NCBI GenBank assembly: GCA_002397315.1
Contig: DHAE01000030.1
Span: forward strand, 119,293-144,452
Origin: Comamonadaceae bacterium UBA4962
Lineage (GTDB): Bacteria; Pseudomonadota; Gammaproteobacteria; Burkholderiales; Burkholderiaceae_C
Reading direction: 5' to 3'
Length of the DNA stretch: 25,160 nt
Below, one piece after another: positions 20,862 through 25,160 of this stretch. The notes beneath the pieces are model-generated. The model saw only the letters and a program-made list of their open reading frames with translations. It did not search any database and was not told where the DNA came from. Position 1 is the first letter of the stretch; every line of letters begins with the position of its first letter. The translations under genes were made by a program, and so were the position numbers.

Positions 20862-23174
20862 TCAGCGCGCCGCGTTGGCGTCCGCCACGGTGAGCGCGGT
20901 CATGTTCACGATGCGGCGCACCGTTGCGCTGGCCGTCAGGACGTGCACGGGCTCGGCGGCGCCCAGCAGCACCGGGCCGATCGCGATGCCGCCGCCGGCG
21001 GCCGTCTTCAGCAGGTTGTAGGAGATGTTGGCCGCGTCGATGTTCGGCAGCACCAGCAGGTTGGCGCTGCCGGCCAGCGTGCTGTGCGGCATCACCTGGG
21101 TGCGCAGGGCGGCGTCCAGGGCCACGTCGCCGTGCATCTCGCCGTCCACCTCCAGCCAGGGGGCCTGCACGCGCAGCAGTTCCAGCGTCTGGCGCATCTT
21201 CACGGCGCTGGGCTGGTTGCTGGAGCCGAAGTTGGAGTGCGACAGCAGCGCCGCCTTGGGCTTGATGCCGAAGCGCATCATCTCCTCGGCCGCCATCACG
21301 GTGATCTCGGCCAGCTGCTCGGCCGTGGGGTCGTAGTTGACGTGCGTGTCCACCAGGAACACCTGGCGGTCGGGCAGCAGCAGGCCGTTCATGCAGGCGT
21401 AGGTGTTCACGCCCGCGCGCTTGCCGATCACCTGGTCGATGTAGTTCAGGTGGTGCGCGGTGTGGCCCCAGGTGCCGCAGATCATGCCGTCCACTTCGCC
21501 CTTGTGCAGCAGCATCGAGGCGATCAGGGCCAGGCGGCGGCGCATCTCGATCTTGGCGATGGGCACGGTGATGCCCTTGCGCTCGGTCATGCGGTGGTAG
21601 GTCTGCCAGAAGTCGCGGTAGCGGTGGTCGTTCTCGACGTTCACCACGTCGTAGTCCACGCCTTCCTTCAGGCGCAGGCCGAACTTCTCGACGCGCTGGG
21701 CGATGATGGCCGGGCGGCCGATCAGGGTCGGGCGCGCGATCTTCTCGTCCACCACGATCTGCGCGGCGCGCAGCACGCGCTCTTCCTCGCCCTCGGCGTA
21801 GGCCACGCGCTTCTTCGCGGCCACCTTGGCGGCGTTGACGATCGGCTTCATCATCGTGCCGGAGGCATAGACGAAGGTCTGCAGGTGGTCGCGGTAGGCG
21901 TCCATGTCGGCGATCGGGCGCTGGGCCACGCCGCTGTCGGCGGCGGCCTGGGCCACGGCCGGCGCGATCTTGATCATCAGCCGCGGGTCGAACGGCTTCG
22001 GGATCAGGTATTCGGGGCCGAAGGCCAGCGGCTCGCCCACGTAGGCGGCGGCCACCACTTCGCTCTGCTCGGCCTGCGCCAGTTCGGCGATCGCATGCAC
22101 CGCGGCGATCTCCATCTCCAGCGTGATCGTCGTGGCGCCGCAATCGAGCGCGCCGCGGAAGATGTACGGGAAGCACAGGACGTTGTTGACCTGGTTCGGG
22201 TAGTCCGTGCGGCCCGTGGCCATCACCACGTCGCCGCGCACGGCATGCGCGTCCTCGGGCGTGATTTCCGGGTTGGGGTTGGCCAGCGCGAAGATGACCG
22301 GGCGCGCGGCCATCTTGGCCACCATGGCGGGCTTGAGCACGCCGCCGGCCGACAGGCCCAGGAACACGTCGGCGCCGTCGATCACTTCGGCCAGCGTGCG
22401 GGCGTCGGTCTTCTGGGCGAACTGGATCTTGTCCTCGTCCATCAGCTCGGTGCGGCCTTCGTAGACCACGCCGGCCAGGTCGGTGACGAACACGTTCTCG
22501 CGCTTCAGGCCCACCTTCAGCAGCAGGTTCAGGCAGGCGAGGGCGGCGGCACCCGCGCCGGAGGCGACCAGGCGCACGGAGCCGATGTCCTTGTTCACCA
22601 CCTTCAGGGCGTTGAGCATGGCGGCGGCCACCGTGATCGCGGTGCCGTGCTGGTCATCATGGAAGACGGGAATGTTCAGGCGCTTGCGCAGCTCGCGCTC
22701 CACGTAGAAGCACTCGGGCGCCTTGATGTCTTCGAGGTTGATCGCGCCGAAGGTGGGCTCCAGGGCCGCGATGACCTCGACGAGCTTGGCCGGGTCCTTC
22801 TCGTTGATCTCGATGTCGAACACGTCGACGCCGGCGAACTTCTTGAAGAGGACGCCCTTGCCCTCCATGACGGGCTTGGAGGCCAGCGCGCCGATGTCGC
22901 CCAGGCCGAGCACCGCCGTGCCGTTGGAGATCACGCCCACCAGGTTGCCGCGGGCGGTGTAGCGGAACGCGGCGGCGGGGTCCTTGACGATCTCCTCGCA
23001 GGGTGCGGCCACGCCGGGCGAATAGGCCAGCGCCAGATCGTGCTGGTTGACCATCTGCTTGGTCGCAGCGATGGCGATCTTCCCCGGCTTCGGAAACTCG
23101 TGGTACTCGAGGGCGGCCTGGCGCAGCAGGGCGCGTTTGTCGGGCGTGGCGTTGACCGGGGGCGTATCGGACAT
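20862..23174 (-). CDS. maeB: NADP-type malic enzyme with phosphotransacetylase domain, MaeB
   Basis: A 770-residue two-part enzyme that decarboxylates malate to pyruvate, usually with NADP. The malic N-terminal domain (to about 160) has YHEFPKPGKI, YSPGVAAPC and NGTAVLGLGDIG. The catalytic/nucleotide part (about 160-420) shows NLEDIKAPECF, HDDQHGTAI, ASGAGAAALACLNLL and FALANPNPEI. From about 435 to the end lies a phosphate acetyl/butyryl-transferase-like domain (ASGTMMKPIVNAAKVAAKK through HSNFGSSNQPSAVKMR and IGPVLLGAAEPVHVL). In known MaeB proteins that domain has a regulatory role. Length equals the family norm. I chose ATG 23174 (GGAG about 10 bases upstream) over a TTG one codon earlier. 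It is monocistronic, with its own terminator and a long leader carrying an inverted repeat. Confidence 0.96.
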   Translation of the reverse strand: MSDTPPVNATPDKRALLRQAALEYHEFPKPGKIAIAATKQMVNQHDLALAYSPGVAAPCEEIVKDPAAAFRYTARGNLVGVISNGTAVLGLGDIGALASKPVMEGKGVLFKKFAGVDVFDIEINEKDPAKLVEVIAALEPTFGAINLEDIKAPECFYVERELRKRLNIPVFHDDQHGTAITVAAAMLNALKVVNKDIGSVRLVASGAGAAALACLNLLLKVGLKRENVFVTDLAGVVYEGRTELMDEDKIQFAQKTDARTLAEVIDGADVFLGLSAGGVLKPAMVAKMAARPVIFALANPNPEITPEDAHAVRGDVVMATGRTDYPNQVNNVLCFPYIFRGALDCGATTITLEMEIAAVHAIAELAQAEQSEVVAAAYVGEPLAFGPEYLIPKPFDPRLMIKIAPAVAQAAADSGVAQRPIADMDAYRDHLQTFVYASGTMMKPIVNAAKVAAKKRVAYAEGEEERVLRAAQIVVDEKIARPTLIGRPAIIAQRVEKFGLRLKEGVDYDVVNVENDHRYRDFWQTYHRMTERKGITVPIAKIEMRRRLALIASMLLHKGEVDGMICGTWGHTAHHLNYIDQVIGKRAGVNTYACMNGLLLPDRQVFLVDTHVNYDPTAEQLAEITVMAAEEMMRFGIKPKAALLSHSNFGSSNQPSAVKMRQTLELLRVQAPWLEVDGEMHGDVALDAALRTQVMPHSTLAGSANLLVLPNIDAANISYNLLKTAAGGGIAIGPVLLGAAEPVHVLTASATVRRIVNMTALTVADANAAR

Positions 23175-23259
23175 CAAGGGGTCTCCAGCTCTGTGAGGGC
23201 TGCCGGACCTCGTCCAGGGAGCGGGCGCTCCAGGACGGGACGGCGTTTTAGGGTGTGAG

Positions 23260-23265
23260 ATTGTA
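23260..23265 (-). promoter_or_regulatory. Candidate -10 element for maeB
   Basis: On the minus strand this reads TACAAT, one mismatch from the sigma-70 consensus, about 85 bases before the maeB ATG. No recognisable -35 hexamer lies at the right distance, so an activator may be involved. Confidence 0.25.
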
Positions 23266-23282
23266 GTCAGCCTGCCGTAGAA

Positions 23283-23313
23283 ACCCTGGTACGCAATTGT
23301 GCTTAACCAGGGT
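23283..23313. repeat. Inverted repeat upstream of maeB (operator or weak terminator)
   Basis: ACCCTGGT (23283-23290) and ACCAGGGT (23306-23313) are perfect inverted arms separated by 15 bases centred on CAATTG. The element lies between the M81 stop and the maeB promoter region. It could be a regulator site just upstream of the candidate -10, or a hairpin ending the M81 operon; its minus-strand tail has only three T. Confidence 0.45.
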
Positions 23314-23357
23314 GAAGCACCAGTGACTTGGAGATGACCTTTGCTGAGTCGGCGTTT

Positions 23358-24833
23358 TCAGGCCGTATCCAGCGGAAACACCGGCCGCCGCACGTTCCTG
23401 AACGGAAACAGCGCGTAGTTGGAACTCGTCACCCCGGTGGGGCTGTCGCACTCCACCAGCGCATGCGAGAGCGGCACGAACACCGGCCGGCAGTACATGC
23501 GCGACTTGAGCAGCACGAAGCGGTGGGCCGTCGGGTCCATGCCCACGCAGGAGAACACGCCCAGGTCCCAGGGTTCGTGGGTGCGCTCGGTGACCACGAT
23601 GCGCGCCGTGTCCGTGTCGAACAGCACGGTGCGGCCCATGGCGCAGCGCTGGCCGGTGTAGATGGGGCCGGTGACGGTGTACTCGCCGTCGCTGATGGCC
23701 ACCACGGTGCCTTCGACGGCCACCGGCTCCTTGGCCACGCCGAGCTGGGTGAGCGGCACCTTGTTGCCCAGGCGCACGGTGGTGCGGGCGCCCACGCCTG
23801 CCGCGATCAGTTCGGCCACCGCTTCGGGGTCGCACAGCGGGCCCACGGCGATGTCCTCCAGGCCTTCGGCCAGCGCGGCCTGCAGCACGTCCATGGAGTC
23901 GCAGGTGCCGCCGGACATGCAGTTGTCGCTGTGGTCCAGCAGCAGTACCGGGCGGACCGCGCCCTCGGCCAGGGCCTGGGCGCGCCGCAGGGAGGCTTCC
24001 AGCGGTTCGCTGTCGTAGATGAACTCTTCGCGCTCCTCCCAGATCGCGGCGGCGATGCGGTCGGCGGCGGCCTGGGCGGGCGCGGGATCATCGGCATGGG
24101 CGGTGACGACCACGCTCATGCAGGGCGCCTCGATGTCGGCGAGCGAGAAGCCCGCGAACACCGTGGCGGCGGGAATGCCCTCGGCCTCGGCCGCGCGCGC
24201 CGCGTCCACCGCGCGCAGCATCGCACCCTGCAGCGTGGTGCTGCGCAGCGTGTGGCCCATCATCGGCAACGGACGCCAGCGCACGGTGTAGCGCGCCCGG
24301 CCCTGCAGCATGTCCAGCAGCAGGCGGCCGGCGTGTTCGCCGGTTTCGTACATGTCGATGTGCGGATAGGTCTTGAAGCCCACCATCACGTCGGCATGGG
24401 CGACCATCTTGGGCGTGATGTTGCCGTGCAGGTCCAGGGCCACGGCCACGGGCACGCCCGGTGCGGCGGCGCGCACGCGCTCCAGCAGGTCGCCTTCGCC
24501 GTCGGGGCTGTTCTCGGCCACCATGGCGCCGTGCAGGTCCAGCAGGATGGCGTCGCAGCCGGGCGCGGCTTCCACGATGCGGCGGGTGAGTTCGTCGTAG
24601 GCGGCGGCATGCACCGGGCCGCTGGGGTTGGCCATGGCCGACACGGGCGTCACCATCTCGGCATCCAGGCTCCGGGCCAGGTCGATGAACGCCGCCATGG
24701 CGGTGCGCATGCCGAGGTTGTCCTGCAGCGCCTCCTGCCCGTAGCGGGGCGAGAAGGCTTCCAGCGGCGTGGGCACCGGCGAGAAGGTGTTGGTCTCGTG
24801 GTTGAGCCGCGCGATCAGGAACTTCATCGTCAT
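23358..24833 (-). CDS. M81 family metallopeptidase (MlrC-like)
   Basis: A 491-residue zinc-dependent hydrolase of peptidase family M81, whose founding member MlrC degrades linearised microcystin. Family motifs are NHETNTFSP at 11-19, DLHGAM at 99-104, DLHGN at 134-138 and FKTYPHIDMYETG at 153-165. The C-terminal part has the loop DHSDNCMSGGTCDS and a beta-rich domain (GARTTVRLGNK, VEGTVVAISDGEYTVTGP). No signal peptide is present. The start at 24833 is set by the ATGA overlap with the upstream amidohydrolase gene; a second ATG two codons later is possible. Coupling to an M20 carbamoylase-like gene suggests both work on one amide, peptide or ureide substrate. In most bacteria M81 proteins are uncharacterised, so microcystin cleavage should not be assumed. 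Confidence 0.9.
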   Translation of the reverse strand: MTMKFLIARLNHETNTFSPVPTPLEAFSPRYGQEALQDNLGMRTAMAAFIDLARSLDAEMVTPVSAMANPSGPVHAAAYDELTRRIVEAAPGCDAILLDLHGAMVAENSPDGEGDLLERVRAAAPGVPVAVALDLHGNITPKMVAHADVMVGFKTYPHIDMYETGEHAGRLLLDMLQGRARYTVRWRPLPMMGHTLRSTTLQGAMLRAVDAARAAEAEGIPAATVFAGFSLADIEAPCMSVVVTAHADDPAPAQAAADRIAAAIWEEREEFIYDSEPLEASLRRAQALAEGAVRPVLLLDHSDNCMSGGTCDSMDVLQAALAEGLEDIAVGPLCDPEAVAELIAAGVGARTTVRLGNKVPLTQLGVAKEPVAVEGTVVAISDGEYTVTGPIYTGQRCAMGRTVLFDTDTARIVVTERTHEPWDLGVFSCVGMDPTAHRFVLLKSRMYCRPVFVPLSHALVECDSPTGVTSSNYALFPFRNVRRPVFPLDTA

Positions 24834-25160
24834 GCCGCCACCCCCGCGCTGCGCAGCATGGCGTGCAGCAGCACGTTGCAGCCGGCCTCCAGGTGCTCGG
24901 GCTCGGCGTCTTCGATCTCGTTGTGGCTGATGCCGTCCGCGCACGGCACGAAGACCATGGCCGTGGGCGCCAGGCGTGCGAGGTAGACGGCGTCGTGTCC
25001 GGCACCGCTCACCACGTCCATGGCGCTGTAGCCCAGCGCGGCCGCATCGCTGCGCACGCCTTCCACCAGTTCGGGGGTGAAGGGCTGCGGCGGGAAGTAC
25101 ACCACCTGCTCCACCGCCATCGGCGTGCGGCGGGCAGCCCCGATGCGTTCGCAGGCCGCG
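24830..25160 (-). CDS. M20 family amidohydrolase/carbamoylase, C-terminal part (cut by window edge)
   Basis: The last 109 or so residues of a Zn-dependent hydrolase of the hydantoinase/carbamoylase branch of M20 (allantoate amidohydrolase, N-carbamoyl-L-amino acid hydrolase, beta-ureidopropionase relatives). The frame is open to the window edge, so the Met at 25120 is internal. Characteristic C-terminal motifs are SGAGHDA (metal-binding His), the following APTAMVFVP and GISHNEIED. The latter is normally read as VPS..GISHN in this family; here the residue after VP is Cys. The stop overlaps the M81 start by four bases. Substrate cannot be told from the fragment. Confidence 0.88.
   Translation of the reverse strand, partial: AACERIGAARRTPMAVEQVVYFPPQPFTPELVEGVRSDAAALGYSAMDVVSGAGHDAVYLARLAPTAMVFVPCADGISHNEIEDAEPEHLEAGCNVLLHAMLRSAGVAA

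Noticed and set aside
20943..23258. A 771-codon plus-strand open frame opposite maeB
   Set aside because: It mirrors maeB almost end to end, is rich in His/Gly/Val/Gln and shows no family motif.
1..25160. Prophage, insertion sequence, CRISPR array, tRNA or riboswitch
   Set aside because: No integrase or transposase motif, no regularly spaced repeats, no tRNA cloverleaf and no known riboswitch core were seen on reading; a tRNAscan, CRISPR and Rfam run would be decisive.

Overview
The window is about 70% GC, densely coded and read on both strands, with GC-rich third codon positions almost throughout. The gene content (metX-metW, lptD-surA-rsmA facing an amgK-like kinase, a malic enzyme fused to a phosphotransacetylase domain, an rsmE-linked SMC operon) suggests a betaproteobacterium of the Burkholderiales, most likely Comamonadaceae close to Acidovorax/Paracidovorax. 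That placement is inferred from gene order and protein character, not from a search. No tRNA, rRNA, CRISPR array, insertion sequence or phage gene was seen, and no gene-free stretch exceeds 300 bases.

Layout. 1-4499 (+): the 3' end of metX, overlapping metW, a membrane diguanylate cyclase, and an M20 metallopeptidase. 4503-7470 (-): a translationally coupled operon of a second membrane diguanylate cyclase, an MFS transporter and a small exported protein of unknown function. 7620-13429 (-): rsmE followed by three genes with the sizes, order and motifs of an MksF-MksE-MksB (JetABC-like) condensin, with no adjacent MksG/JetD nuclease. 13514-14632 (-): an amgK-like sugar kinase ending in a clear intrinsic terminator. 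14733-19493 (+): lptD, surA and rsmA, the outer-membrane biogenesis and ribosome-maturation block. 19533-20706 (-): a secreted barnase/RNase Sa-type ribonuclease, a barstar-family inhibitor, and a short coding remnant at a perfect 11-bp inverted repeat. 20862-23174 (-): maeB with its own terminator. 23358-25160 (-): an M81 (MlrC-like) metallopeptidase overlapping the 3' end of an M20 amidohydrolase/carbamoylase.

How the genes work together. MetX and MetW act in methionine synthesis. LptD, its periplasmic chaperone SurA and the divergent AmgK-like kinase all concern the cell envelope. The RNase/barstar pair looks like a secreted toxin with cytoplasmic immunity. The Mks operon should encode a loop-extruding SMC complex for chromosome organisation or, if a nuclease partner exists elsewhere, plasmid defence. 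The M81/M20 pair looks like a small amide or ureide degradation operon.

The best candidate for an under-described system is the rsmE-coupled orphan condensin operon. The RNase/barstar module with its palindromic upstream region and broken neighbour comes second.
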